Below are positions 1-10,923 of a stretch of 64,000 bases of DNA, piece after piece (positions within the stretch are counted from its first letter, which is position 1; each line of letters opens with the position of its first letter). Origin of the DNA: Setomelanomma holmii (lineage: Eukaryota; Ascomycota; Dothideomycetes; Pleosporales; Phaeosphaeriaceae). The position numbers and the translations under genes were made by a program. Below the pieces are notes generated by a model. That model was not told the origin of the DNA. It did not search any database and saw only the letters and a program-made list of their open reading frames with translations. The stretch lies in the NCBI GenBank assembly GCA_010015745.1, contig ML978157.1, positions 783,713 through 847,712 on the forward strand, in the 5' to 3' direction.

Positions 1-226
1 TGCGCTCATCTGCTTCAGCCTTAGCCTGCACTGATGCCTTCGCGAGCTTGTCAGAATCAGTAAGAAGAGCAAGGCGGTGATAGGCTTTCTTGATCTGCTC
101 GATAGGGGCAAACACATCGATGCCAAACATCTCATAATTCAGTGAAATGTCGGTCGCCACCACTGGCAGCGCAAGACCGGGTAGGAAGCAAATCAGTAGA
201 GAGAATAGGGACTCTTCGAGCGACAT
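1..226 (-). CDS. J-domain protein, 5' part only (runs off left edge), degenerate HPD
   Basis: Reading the minus strand from the ATG at 226 gives an open frame to the window edge (about 75 codons). After a hydrophobic N-terminus it reads SLNYEMFGIDVFAPIEQIKK followed by AYHRLALL, which matches helices I and II of a J domain. The loop that should read HPDK reads TDSDK, so the Hsp70-stimulating HPD tripeptide is lost. The next in-frame upstream codons end at a stop near 265, so 226 is the only possible start unless there is an upstream exon. Two full-length J-domain genes lie 3 kb away on the other strand, so this is probably a third member of the same local family. It may be a pseudogene, but only the first third is visible. 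Confidence 0.5.
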   Translation of the reverse strand, partial: MSLEESLFSLLICFLPGLALPVVATDISLNYEMFGIDVFAPIEQIKKAYHRLALLTDSDKLAKASVQAKAEADER

Positions 227-1181
227 CAATCTCGTTAAGATGGAGAGCAAGCTGTGTGGCGTTCATGTGGCGCAGGAAGTGGCGGTGTGACACGACCCAT
301 ATCATGCATTCGACATGGATATGGACGAGCGGAAATATCTGGGTAACAGCGTCCACGCGTCAGTCGTGTAGATCGGGTGCGCGGTGGAAATGGCGGGAGG
401 TCCTGTGCCAGTAGCTATCTGAATAGCTACAGATCTGCGATGGCTATGATCCAACAATTGAGAGGATGTCCTCAATATAAGCCCTATCCTTGTTCGGTGG
501 ACCATGTGTGACATCGTAAACCTGGTAGATGGGGGACGTGCAACATAGCCGCAGTCCACGGGCGTGTCACGATTCATGCCAAGCCACGGGTGGTAACCAA
601 ATATTGTAATACGATTAAAGCGTCTAGGGTGAATGTGCGCGATGTCAAAGGAGATTATCGTGCGAAGAACGTTGAGATGGCCCTGGACTGGTGGAAGTTG
701 AGACAACCTCGCTTCCCTAATCTCCCCGCCATCTTAACTGTGCCAAGATCTTGGCAAATCCGCTTGGCGGAGCGGGCGATCTCCGCTTACAGCAGGACAA
801 ACCTGAGGATGCAGTATGGAGATGCAGTGTTCCCACCACTCAACACACATCACCTCCGCCATCCATTCGATCCTGTGCATCTTCATCTAACAGGCCGGGT
901 ACCTGATGGAGGCTGCTTGGGAGAGGATGCAGCATCACGACGTCGATATGCTCTGCGTCTACGGAAAGCGGCGTACCTGCACCCAGCCCGCGTTGCGCCA
1001 CACCTCGATCATGGGCTGGTCCCGGAATAGTTGCATCTTGAGTCTGGATACTAACCGAGGACCTGGCCAGCAAGTCTGCTACTCTGATATGATGTCCTGC
1101 GTATAAACAGGATAGAAGTCACTGCGACTTTGCAGTCTCCAACGACTCTGAGATCCGCCACGTACACATCGGAACTTCAAG
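227..1181. other. Intergenic, no gene seen
   Basis: Several short open frames exist on both strands but none has a recognisable motif, a convincing start context or splice signals. The last 60 bases are the presumed 5' leader of the pectate lyase. Confidence 0.5.
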
Positions 1182-2688
1182 ATGAAGCTCTCGATCCTGT
1201 CCTTCTTCACCTTTGCGCTAGCTGCATCCGCTGCACCAGCTGGCTGTGACTTCGACCTGGAAGGTTATGCCAAAGATAGTACGCAGCCCACGTGCACGAT
1301 TTAGTTATGACACATGGACTGACTTAGCCTCCCATCTTCTAGACCCAATAGGACCAACAACTGGTGGTGCGCAAAAAGGCAGCACGAATGTCACCATCTC
1401 TACCGTTCCAGAATTCTTGGCTGCCATCAACGGAACAGCACCAAAGATCATCTACGCAAAGGTGTAACGGTTTAGGCCTTGCCCAGACCCACTCTAGTAC
1501 GAGTTGGGATAGCTCATGTGCGGCAGTCTATATATGTAGCTCCGCCCACCTCAGGTAGTCAATTCAGCGCAGTCCTCCCCCTCCGTCCGTACCGTTACAA
1601 AAGGGAACGTTCAACTTCACTTCGCGGCCAAGAGTTGGATCGAACAAGTCCCTGATCGGAGTAGGGAAAGGTGCTTGGATTACCGGCGCGGGTTTGACCA
1701 TTGTTAATGCCACAAACATCTGTAAGCAGTTGGTGTATCTTGTGTCTATTGTTCTGATCACCGAGAGGTCTGTGATCTAAGCTTATACACATAGAGTAGT
1801 AGGCTAATTGGTCGGCGGATTATCTACGTGACCATGCAAGGTACCCTGGGCTTACAACATCATCGTCCGTAATTTCGGCATTCGTGCAATCGTCGATGAT
1901 GATGCGATCACGATTCAAAACAGCACACGAGTTTGGATCGATCACAACGAATTTACCTCTGGCAATTTTCCTGCAGCAGGCCCTGATGTATTCGACGGCC
2001 AAGTAGACATCATCCGTGCGAGCGACTGGATCACTGTCAGCTGGAACTACTTTCATGACCGTACGTAACGTCGACCTACGAAGTGCATGTGAGACATTTA
2101 CTGACTTCGTATACCAACATTTAGACTGGAAGAGCTCCCTGGTTGGCAACAACGACCAGTTCAGGTCTATCGATTTCGGCCATCTGCACATATTCTATCA
2201 TCACAACTATTGGAAGTACATGGGTACTCGTGGCCCAGCTGGCCGCTTCGGTCACCAGCACATTTACAGCAACTTGTACGAGGACTTTCTCTATCAGGCA
2301 ATCCATAGTCGGAGCGATAATCAGGTATTGGTCGAAGGCAACGTCTTCAACGGCAGGACAAGGGAGGCGCTGTTGACTTACGGCCTTGTCATTCCCGAGG
2401 ACAGTCCTAACACCTCACCTGACGGTGACTTCGAGATCGATGGATATGCCAATCTTGGTTCTAGTGAGTCATCCCTTGGTCATTACTAGGAGCGCACTGT
2501 TGCTGAACCTACTCTCAGAAAACGATTTTGGCGAAGCCACATTAAACATCACTCAAGTCGGCAACTTCACACGTGCACCTTACAAATTCAAGCTCACCCC
2601 ATTGAAGCAGGTGAGCAAGGTCGTCAAGTCCGGCGTAGATCTTGGCCAGCTAAAGATATGCAAATGGCCCAGTGCTCAGGTAATGTAA
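1182..2688 (+). CDS. Secreted pectate lyase, polysaccharide lyase family 1
   Basis: Cleaves de-esterified pectin by beta-elimination outside the cell. A signal peptide (MKLSILSFFTFALAASAAPA) is followed by YAKDNPIGPTTGG, the VWIDHNEF core motif, VSWNYFHDHWKSSLVGN, YHHNYW and RGPAGRFG with the catalytic-region Arg. Exons: 1182-1278, 1343-1461, 1604 to about 1732, about 1841-2060, 2125-2463 and 2519-2688. The 1279-1342, 2061-2124 and 2464-2518 introns are fixed by frame and motifs. The intron near 1733-1840 is uncertain: only a weak donor keeps the frame and it adds a few residues after NATNI. Intron 1462-1603 is almost entirely a transposon-like element (see 1463-1599); splicing it restores KIIYAK-GTFNF exactly. 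The stop codon lies inside a TAATG microsatellite. If the weak intron is not used, the gene would be damaged. Confidence 0.8.
1463..1599 (+). mobile_element. Small TIR element (MITE/introner-like), copy 1, inside pectate lyase
   Basis: A 137-bp insertion with inverted ends TGTAACGGT...ACCGTTACA, flanked by the direct repeat AAAGG (1458-1462 and 1600-1604). Removing element plus one repeat gives TAC GCA AAG GGA ACG, which reads through the conserved pectate lyase frame. The second copy at 14695-14827 is nearly identical along most of its length. No coding capacity. The intron that removes it starts with the last G of the left target repeat plus the first T of the element and ends with AG of the right target repeat. 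Confidence 0.85.
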
Positions 2689-2700
2689 TGTAATGTAATG
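2681..2700 (+). repeat. Microsatellite (TAATG)4
   Basis: Four perfect TAATG units overlap the 3' end of the pectate lyase; the TAA stop at 2686-2688 is part of the array, so a change in repeat number would alter the C-terminus. Confidence 0.9.
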
Positions 2701-3144
2701 TTAGAGTTGCGAAACAAGCGTCGATATGTTTCACTAATCAAAGAGTTTTGTCTCGAACTTTTTTTTTTGGTTTTTGGTTATTCCTTAGCCTCAAGGTTCG
2801 TGCCACGAGATCAGATAAGATGTTTGATGGTTGTGGTCAAGCGGAGCCCCAATTCACGCTAGTTGCGCTAATAAGTTAAAGCGCCTGATTTCTTAGCTCC
2901 TGATTGGACCGGCCACGTCGCTACTACTCTTTACTTTCATGGGGGAGGGTGTACCGTGGTTCGCCTCGCTCTTTCTCACTCCGTTTCCCAACATTGTGTG
3001 CGACAAGTGGCCAGTGGGCCAGTAGGGCTCACAAGCTCTTTGTAACGCAGTCGGCCCGTCCCTCTTCCTTGTTCTCATCTTTCAACACCACCTTCACGTC
3101 AATCGGTCGCGTCAACACGCCTGTCACAGCGACAACTTTTCACG
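2701..3144. other. Intergenic between pectate lyase and J-domain gene
   Basis: Contains a run of ten T around 2759-2768 and a pyrimidine-rich stretch before 3145, as expected for a fungal promoter and 5' leader. No open frame with recognisable content. Confidence 0.5.
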
Positions 3145-4209
3145 ATGGCGACGCACTACGCAACGCTCCACATAAGCCCCAACGCGACAGCAGACGAGAT
3201 AAAACAAGCTTATCGCAAGCTTCAGATTCAGAACCATCCGGACAAGACCAAGGGCTTGCCAGAAGCAAAACGCGACGAAGCCTTGGCAATTAGCAAAGCA
3301 GCAAATGTGGCATATGAGACACTTGCAGATCCAGAACTTCGCGCCTTCTACGACCAAACGCTACTGCATCCAGCCAAGAAGCAGCGCTCTGGCGGTGAAA
3401 GGACATCTCCAAGTTTCAACAGACCACCCACACCCCGACCTTCTCCAGAAACTCCACCTTCGCCACCAGAGCCGCCGCTACCTCGAAGCCTTAGAGTCGA
3501 TGACAACAACTGGAATGTCACCATCGATGTTAAAGGGAAATTCGAGCCGTACGAATGGGAATCAAAGTTCGTTTTCACCGATGAGCACAAAGTTTTTGTT
3601 TTCATGAAAGTTCGCAAGCACCCCACAGCGCTAGCGTATGGCACACCAGATGTCCGACTTTCGGTAAGAGGTACGCCTCAAGATAGAAAGATACGGAAGG
3701 TCGAGTCATTACACCGACACCGCATGACTTCATTCGGACCAGAAGAGCAATTTCTTGTCACAATCTTCACCTCGAGACGCACCATTGGCGAATTGAAAGA
3801 CCAATTCTGCAGCGAGTCGTTACACTGGAGATTTTCTTGGGATCTCGTGCCGGGGAATCTACACCCAATGTTCAAGCCGGAAGATGGTGCCCGTACGTAC
3901 GGCTCATGTCTCATCTTCATGACGAAGCCACCGCACCAGAAGGCACTATTCAACTACAAGCCCTGCCACGCCGACAATCCTCGATTCATCCTTCTTGAAG
4001 ATAAGGATCTCAAGTCGCCCGCGGGCATGCCTCTCCAACTCAAGGATTGGGAGCACTCATCAGGTGCGAACGAGAAAACCTGGGCTGAGACGACGAAGGT
4101 GGCGTGGAATGAAGATGATGCGAAATTGTGGAGGATCGCTGCTTTCGGATGGCTACCCAAGGGCTATGGGAAGGACGAGACATTCACGAAAGACTTTCAC
4201 GAGTGGTGA
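3145..4209 (+). CDS. J-domain (DnaJ-like) protein, copy A, intact HPD
   Basis: A 354-residue protein with an N-terminal J domain (about residues 4-72) carrying HPDK at 31-34, so it should be able to stimulate an Hsp70. A Pro/Ser-rich linker (about 85-115) follows, then a C-terminal region of about 230 residues that I do not recognise. That region matches the neighbouring copy B in layout: an NW-initiated beta-rich start, a stretch ending in CLIFMTKPP, and a final aromatic segment ending GWLPKGYGK. Not a type I or II J protein: there is no Gly/Phe region and no zinc-finger CxxCxGxG repeat. Single exon; the ATG lies just upstream of the J domain with a purine at -3. Client and compartment unknown. 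Confidence 0.85.
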   Translation: MATHYATLHISPNATADEIKQAYRKLQIQNHPDKTKGLPEAKRDEALAISKAANVAYETLADPELRAFYDQTLLHPAKKQRSGGERTSPSFNRPPTPRPSPETPPSPPEPPLPRSLRVDDNNWNVTIDVKGKFEPYEWESKFVFTDEHKVFVFMKVRKHPTALAYGTPDVRLSVRGTPQDRKIRKVESLHRHRMTSFGPEEQFLVTIFTSRRTIGELKDQFCSESLHWRFSWDLVPGNLHPMFKPEDGARTYGSCLIFMTKPPHQKALFNYKPCHADNPRFILLEDKDLKSPAGMPLQLKDWEHSSGANEKTWAETTKVAWNEDDAKLWRIAAFGWLPKGYGKDETFTKDFHEW

Positions 4210-4399
4210 TTTCACCTTTATTGCTTGTTCACGACAGAAAAAAGCGGGACTAGTAGGCCGCCTCCTCACAAATTTCTCACACGCTGGTAAATCACCCTCG
4301 GTCTCATCACTCGATTTACAACCGCCCATCAACTCCAAAGTCCACAGTTGCTCAACCTTACTCCTGAAGCACTCCAACACAGCCTTTCAAGCGACCGAG

Positions 4400-5425
4400 A
4401 TGAGTACGTCGATGCAAAATCACTACGATATCCTCGGTGTGAGCCGCAATGCCAGCACGCTGGATATCAAAGGTGCTTACAGCCGGATCCTGCAGTCCAA
4501 CCATCCGGAACGTACAGGACTTCATGGTCCATCTGCAAAGACGCAAGCGGACAAGCTCATCCGCGCGGCGAACGCGGCATGGGCCGTACTCTCAAACCCC
4601 ATCACGAAAGAAATGTATGACCGTACCTTACCGCCTAAAATGCCATGGAGTCAGTATGCCACCAGCCCCAGTGGTGGGTTGGGCGCACGACCACCGTCTC
4701 CTTCCAAAGCGCGCGCAGACGAGCCACGACTCACCGACAATCATTCACACAGTGAGGTGAAGGGGAAGGAAGCTGAGTTCCGTACAATGAAAACCTCAGC
4801 CGGCACTCTTGTGAATATCAAGATCAGCAATTGGCGCCTTGACATCCTCTTCTCCAAGAAGTTCCGCTTCATCAACGACGTCTCTGAGCTCTCCGATCCC
4901 ACCAAAACATCCGACATCGTGAGTTTCGAGATTGGTCTCGAGCGGGACAAAAATGCAAACGAAGTATGCGACCCAACCATCAATGAGCTGACGATCAAAG
5001 TCCAAGAAGTGCCGGGCAAGCTGCACATTAGCAACATTCAAACGATCTTCCGTGAGTTGAGTGCACGCACGACTAGCTTGATCATCACTCTGACTGCAAC
5101 TAACATGCCCTGGCTCATTCAGCGCACTCTACCGTGGGAATTTGGCTTTGAATTTGACATGAACAACCAGTTCGCCACCATAAATCGGCAGCGTGCGACG
5201 TGTATGATATTCAGCGTCGAGGAGCCACCGCTGGAAGTGCAGACTGGTCGTGGTATTGGTACGCCGGAACATGTCCTGAAAGAAGATGAGTTGAAGGCGA
5301 ACGCTTGGTGTGTGCTGGGTGATGATCGGTTGTGCACGGTGATGTATGGAAGTGGTAGGGTGGAGATGTGGGGGTTGGTGGCGGTGGGGTATAGGAAGGG
5401 AGCGAGGCTTGGTGCGTTTGTGTAG
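4400..5425 (+). CDS. J-domain-like protein, copy B, HPD changed to HPE
   Basis: A 341-residue single-exon protein starting 190 nt after copy A on the same strand. Residues about 7-75 form a J domain (HYDILGVSRNASTLDIKGAY) but the signature loop reads NHPERTG, giving HPE at 35-37 instead of HPD, which in known J proteins abolishes Hsp70 stimulation. The C-terminal half has the same order of blocks as copy A (an NWRLDI start, CMIFSVEEPP, and a final WGLVAVGYRKG), so the two are tandem duplicates over their full length. I start at 4400; an in-frame ATG at 4412 is also possible. Copy B may have kept a binding role without chaperone co-catalysis, or may be decaying. Confidence 0.8.
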   Translation: MSTSMQNHYDILGVSRNASTLDIKGAYSRILQSNHPERTGLHGPSAKTQADKLIRAANAAWAVLSNPITKEMYDRTLPPKMPWSQYATSPSGGLGARPPSPSKARADEPRLTDNHSHSEVKGKEAEFRTMKTSAGTLVNIKISNWRLDILFSKKFRFINDVSELSDPTKTSDIVSFEIGLERDKNANEVCDPTINELTIKVQEVPGKLHISNIQTIFRELSARTTSLIITLTATNMPWLIQRTLPWEFGFEFDMNNQFATINRQRATCMIFSVEEPPLEVQTGRGIGTPEHVLKEDELKANAWCVLGDDRLCTVMYGSGRVEMWGLVAVGYRKGARLGAFV

Positions 5426-5584
5426 GCCTGAGGGTGGTAACCTAGTAGATATATATGAACCGGACGGAGGCTAACTTATGTAGACAATGATGATGTGATG
5501 CCTAATCCACCTGAAAAAACACGATATTTTGCAAAATCGCCATCTCTCCCGTCTTCACTCAATCATGCCTTGTTCGCTTAGCTA

Positions 5585-6526
5585 TCAAACGACAGGCGTG
5601 AGCTTATCAAGCGCATGAGTCTCAACTTGCCACCGATCATCAGTATATCCGCCAGTGAAATAAGCCTTGGCCTGAGCATTATTCCTAAAGATCCACTCCA
5701 ACCAGTTCAAGCCCGCTTTCCCAAATTTACCGCCATTGGCCTCGTTCAAAGTGCCGCCATGACCAACACTCAAATTGCCTTTCCACGATAGCGTATCTGC
5801 GTGAAGAGCCCTTAAAGTCTCTTTCGCCCTGGATCTCATCGTTAGCAGAGTACCGTGCATCTGGATACATAACATGACCCCGACAAGTTGTCCTTATAAT
5901 CGCGCGTACTCACATTCGCATATGCAATATCCCCACTCTCGCCCAACACATACAGAATCGGTTTCGCAAACGTACTCGCCGCCGTATAATTCGTCAACAA
6001 CCCACTCGAGAAAATGCCCACCGGCGCAACCCTGCTATCCCAAATCTACGCATATGCCTCAATCGCACCACAACTAAAGCCCGCAATTATCATCTTCTTC
6101 GAGTCAACATTGGCGTATTCGCCTTTGCCGGCATTCGCTACCACTCAGTCGATGCTATCGCTCATTAACTTCGCGGTTGTTGACCCAGACTGCTTGGGCC
6201 CGCCCGACGCGATGACGAGGTAGCCGTAGGATGCTATCTGTTGGAGGAGAGCGACGTTGGAAGTGCCTTCGGGGGAGCAGCCGCCGTTGCCCCAGAGGAC
6301 CACGGGGAGAGAGACGTTGCCTGATTTGCTTGGGATGGAAGGGTCGATTCGATTTTGTAGGTCTGGAAATATGTTAGTGTGGTGGATGGGTGCAAGGAGG
6401 ATAGGATGGGTGTGCGCCAGGGCCATAGGGACCGTTGCCGCTACCGCTTTGTCGAGTGTCGAGCTCGAGAGGAATGGAGAGGGCTACGCATGCGAAGGCT
6501 GAAAGTACGAGAGTAGTGAATTTCAT
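5585..6526 (-). pseudogene. Secreted alpha/beta-hydrolase, inactivated (two stops and a frameshift)
   Basis: Signal peptide MKFTTLVLSAFACVALS from the ATG at 6526. Exons 6433-6526, 5914-6362 and 5585-5828, with good GT-AG introns (6363-6432 and 5829-5913) that contain CTAAC-type branch sites. The body is a recognisable secreted hydrolase: LPVVLWGNGGCSPEG, the nucleophile elbow GFSCG, and GNLSVGHGGTL with the likely catalytic His. It carries TGA at 6145-6147 where homologous sequence expects Trp (SID-W-VVANAG) and TAG at 6046-6048 after EAYA. The third exon is one base out of frame with the second. Each exon still reads cleanly otherwise, so inactivation is recent. Substrate unknown. Confidence 0.75.
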
Positions 6527-8469
6527 GGCGCTGGATCCTAGGAGTGGAACTGATGTCCATGGACCGTCTTGAGTCTTTCTAGTATATTCATCACTTTCTC
6601 TTCTCTCTTATACAGGCAACATTTGACCCGGTGGTCGACACTTCATTGCAGCTAAGCCAACCCACACTGCCACGAGCACGTCGTATAGCCGGTGGACGAG
6701 TGTATCGTACAGTTTCCCGTTGCGAGATCGTTCGCGGCAATCGAGCGTAGCAATCGTCGATATCTACTGAGATAGCGTGCATGGAGATTGAGGTTTGCGG
6801 GGTGCATGCCAGCACGTTGCATCAGGTTGCCCGATTGGTTTCTTCATTTTTTGAGTTCTCGTCGCTGATTGGTTGGTTGTCATTGGACGAAACTGGTTCT
6901 GAGATGACCACAACCATGTTGTGGTGCGGTAACGATCTCCACAAATTACCCCAAATTTTCGTACCTGCCGGTGGTTGTAAAGTCGAACTTCTGCTTGGGG
7001 TACAATAAATTTCTTGACTTCACTTTGTGGGCGTGAAGTCTCCCATATCTGTGACAAATTCGAAAGGTCGACTCAGGGCAATATGATTGCGTCTTCTATC
7101 ACGATTCTACCTGTCGTAGAATCTGTAGAAAATCCTCCCGACGCACATGCATTCGCGTAGCATTCAGGTGAACGGCTCCATCGATCTCGCTAAGCTTGCC
7201 CGAATGTGCAGAGATACTGTGCAGGTGACTTTCGTTATATGAAGTGGGAAAAGCGAGCATCAAACATGCGGGGTTGTGGCCTGTCAGTTGGTGTTAATCT
7301 GCCTGAACTGACACTACTTCCCACTTTTTCCCACATACGCGCACCTTTTCCCCTGCTTTCCAACTTGTTTTCCCTTCATGTATCAGGACGCTCATAAACG
7401 TTGCTTGAGGACTTTCCCTCTATGTTCTTGTTTCATCCTATGTGAAGACGACCAGGTTGGGGAAATATTGGCGGCTGTGATTGTCTGAAGCAAGGCCTGA
7501 GCGGAGAATTGTCGACGCATGGTAGATAAGGGAGTAATGTGAAGACAAAAGGTGGAAAAACAGAGCAATTGGCTGGGAGGAAGCTGATGTGATACATTTG
7601 TCAGTCGATCCCCGGTGTTCATGCCTCAGTAGGCTTTTCTTCGTGATGACGAAACGAACGTACCAGCCTCGCAGACCTTGCCTCAATCTCGACGCATCAA
7701 TCGACTGCCATACCAGCCACACACTTGCTTATCCTTGCATGGAATTCCATGCTGCCTGTTGAGGCCAATCCGTCAGCCATTGCCGCTGCTCCGTGGGTAG
7801 TGGGTCCCCCTTTGCCGGATGATTCACCATTAGCACCTGTTCTGACTAAAGATTCCCAAAATTGCTTAAACGACTGTTTGCTACGGTCTTCGTCGTCGGA
7901 GAGCTAGAACAGCAGGAAGTTAGAGTGAAATAAAATCATTACCTCGATTGATGTCAAAGATGACGAAGCCCGATCGAGGAGAATGTTGCAAGAGGCTAGT
8001 TCCAAAGAGGAAACTACCGAGGCTAATTCCGATCCGTGGAACTCCACTGTGCGCCACACGACGTCGTCCACTACAGCAGCGAATAACGCGCAGCATGCCC
8101 GATTGGCTTTGAAACTACTGTCGGACGAGCGACTGCCCGGTGGCCTAAAGGTAAGCTTGCGAGTAGGCGTGGGTTGCGTTGCACCATAGTGAGGGGTATG
8201 TGTGAGTATATGTACGCCTCGGAACCCCAGAGTAATTATCTTCTTTCACGTCTCGCAATTGTCGTGACGAGCTTCATATAGGCGGCTGTGAAGTATTTAT
8301 TTGATTAGTGTTTTCCCCACATCTCACATCGCCACCTCCACACATCCTCGGCCGAGCCGCGTACCTGCATTCCCATCGCTTGCGTCAGCGACCTGCGACC
8401 TCAGAATTTCCACATACGGCCAACAATCCGGCCACAATCACTCATCACCAGCTACAATCACTCATCACG
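6527..8469. other. Long intergenic stretch, no gene supported
   Basis: Nearly 2 kb. Open frames here are short and lack motifs, splice signals or plausible protein composition on either strand. The last 150 bases before 8470 are C- and CA-rich, typical of a fungal 5' leader for the monooxygenase. Confidence 0.5.
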
Positions 8470-10045
8470 ATGAGCACCCGAACCAACGGTACCGCGAACG
8501 GGTCTGCCCGCTCCGACACCGACTTCGACGTCCTCGTCATTGGCGGCGGCATCTCAGGCATAAACTCTGCGTACCGCATTTCGACGCAGCTGCCCGACGC
8601 AAACTTCGCCGTCTTCGAAGCGCGACACGAAATCGGCGGAACATGGAGCCAGTTCAAGTACCCTGGTGTCCGCAGCGATTCGGATCTGCATACGTTTGGC
8701 TTCCCGTTCAACCCGTGGAAGAGCAGCAATACAATTGCGAGCGGCGAGAGCATACTCGAGTACATGCACGAGACGGTGCAGAAATTCGATCTTGAGAAGT
8801 ACTTCAGATTCGGACACAAGGTTGTCGCATCCGATTGGCGGGATGCAGAGCAGAAGTGGAGGGTCGAGGTCGAGGTTGGCCAAGGCGCTGAACAGAGAAG
8901 GGTGGTGTATTGGACTAAGTGGCTCATACTCGGTACGGGGTATTATAGCTATGAGAAACCACATGAGGCGAAGATTCCGGGAATGGCAAACTTTGAGGGA
9001 AGGGTTGCCCATCCGCAGTTTTGGCCGCAAGATCTTGAGTACAAGGATAAGAAGATTGTGGTGATTGGATCGGGAGCAACGGCGATTACTTTGTTGCCTG
9101 CACTGGTGGATGAAGGCGCGAGCCAGGTCACGCAGTTGCAAAGAAGTCCGAGTTATGTCATGAATGCGCCGCAGGATAAGCCTGATGAAGCGGGATGGAT
9201 GAAGACGATTCTGCCTGCTTGGGCGTACTCGAAGTGGCTGCGTAAGTGTATTCCCGTGACCGCAGCCTTAGGAACGGTCTGCTAACATCACCCTCACAGG
9301 CTTCATACACACCCTTGTCCCAATCCTCCTCTACAACTTCTGCATTTACTTCCCCATTCGAGCCCAGAACTTCATCCGCTCCGAAGCCAAGAAACAACTT
9401 CCCGCTGACTTTGCCATGGACCCGAATCTAAAGCCTGGCTACAACCCATGGACTCAGCGTCTCTGCTACTGCCCCGATGGCGACTACTTCAAGTGCTTTG
9501 AGTCAGGGCGTGCAAAGATTGTTACCGACACGATCAAGACGGTCACCAAGGACGGCATCGAGTTAACTTCTGGCAATAAGCTGGACGCCGACATCATCGT
9601 AACAGCAACGGGTCTGCAACTCCAGCTATTCGGCGCAATGAAGGTCTCCGTGAATGGCAAACCAGCGGATATTCCCAATCAGTATCTCTGGCGCTTTGCA
9701 ATGATCACATCGATCCCGAACTTCGGTAACATTATTGGCTACTGGAATCACTCTTGGACACTTGGCTCTGACACTTCTGTACACCTGTTCATCCGGATCA
9801 TCAAGCGCATGAACGAGCAAGGATATACAAAGGTGCGCCCAGAGCTGAGCGAAGAGGACAAGAAGCGCGAAGATGTTGCTGCGAGTCCGTTGTCCAGTAC
9901 GTACGTAAAGAATGGCATTGCGTACTTACCCAAATGTAAGGATGGAGGCGCATGGGGGCCGAGGTCGAATTACTTCTTAGATAGGTGGAGGGCGGAGAGG
10001 TGTGATTTGACAGAGGGGTTGAAGTGGGAGAAGGTCAGCACATAG
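8470..10045 (+). CDS. Flavin monooxygenase, type I Baeyer-Villiger family
   Basis: A 505-residue protein from exons 8470-9241 and 9300-10045; the intron has a GTAAGT donor and a CTAAC branch site. Two Rossmann motifs are visible: GGGISG (residues 25-30, FAD) and GSGATA (200-205, NADPH). Between them, residues 175-185 read FEGRVAHPQFW, a match to the FxGxxxHxxxW fingerprint of type I Baeyer-Villiger monooxygenases. The early block GGTWSQFKYPGVRSDSD is also typical of this group. The enzyme would insert one oxygen atom from O2 next to a ketone, using FAD and NADPH. Length is normal for the family. The substrate cannot be told; there is no polyketide or terpene synthase in the window. Confidence 0.9.
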
Positions 10046-10923
10046 TGTAACCACGTGGCTGAAGTCACATGTTATCCTATTGTAGTAGGCACTACCCTGT
10101 GGGCAAGTGCACTTACCTCTGAGCCGAGCGCTCCTGGAACATCACAATCACAACACGACAACAGATAGCAATACAATCGTTGATCACAGCCTCCACCCGA
10201 CACTGCTCACGCAGTTACACATAGAGTGTTGTCAGGTGAATAGGTGGGGAGGGAGACGTTGTGAGTTGAAGTACTCTTTATGCACACAGTCATAGGGTTG
10301 GAGATCTATGTAGGTCATAGGGCAGAGGCACTTTTTCCATGCAGAGAACGGTCTGTTCATACACGTCCAGCATCGATTTCCCCCATGACTGACTCGTGCT
10401 TTCGCTCAACGGCTTCCGCACTCGCATTCGCGCGATCGACTCCCCAATTGCGCAACTACCACAACCTTCCGCGAATTAACAACGCGTCACTGATTCAATC
10501 GCTGCCTTACCGAGCGGTTCTAGCCGTTCGCAGAAATGAGGTGAGGATGAGGCTCTGTTTCGAAACCTGTCATCGCGGAAGCTAGCGTTTCGAAACAATC
10601 ATCCACCAATCACGCAACATGCTCTGACCCATATCAACTCAAAGAAGCCTTTGCCGTGCTACGCCGTTCATGCGTTTCTATGGACATTGTCAAGCCTTGC
10701 CGCAGCTTCGCGGCGGTGATGCTTGTCTGAGTATGGAAGCACGCGGGATCTGAAACTTTGCGATAGGACGGGAAGCCGGCTGAGATTATGTTTGTATGCG
10801 CGCTGTGCGCTGGGGTATAAGTACATGCGTCTGTACCTGCTGCTTGTATTCTTCAGCGCTTCACTCTTTTCCAGCTTAATACTTTCGTTTCCAACGTACA
10901 TTCATTTGAACATAGATACAGGC
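10046..10923. other. Intergenic with TATA box upstream of the DUF1996 gene
   Basis: No gene seen. GGGTATAAGTAC around 10814-10823 sits about 104 nt before the ATG at 10924 and is a plausible core promoter; the leader between them is CT-rich. Confidence 0.45.
10816..10820 (+). promoter_or_regulatory. TATA box of the DUF1996 gene
   Basis: TATAA 104 nt upstream of the start codon, followed by a pyrimidine-rich leader. Assigned by position only. Confidence 0.4.

Noticed and set aside
8445..9141. Long open frames on the minus strand opposite the monooxygenase
   Set aside because: They lie antisense to a gene with two Rossmann motifs and a BVMO fingerprint; their composition shows they are shadows of its codons.
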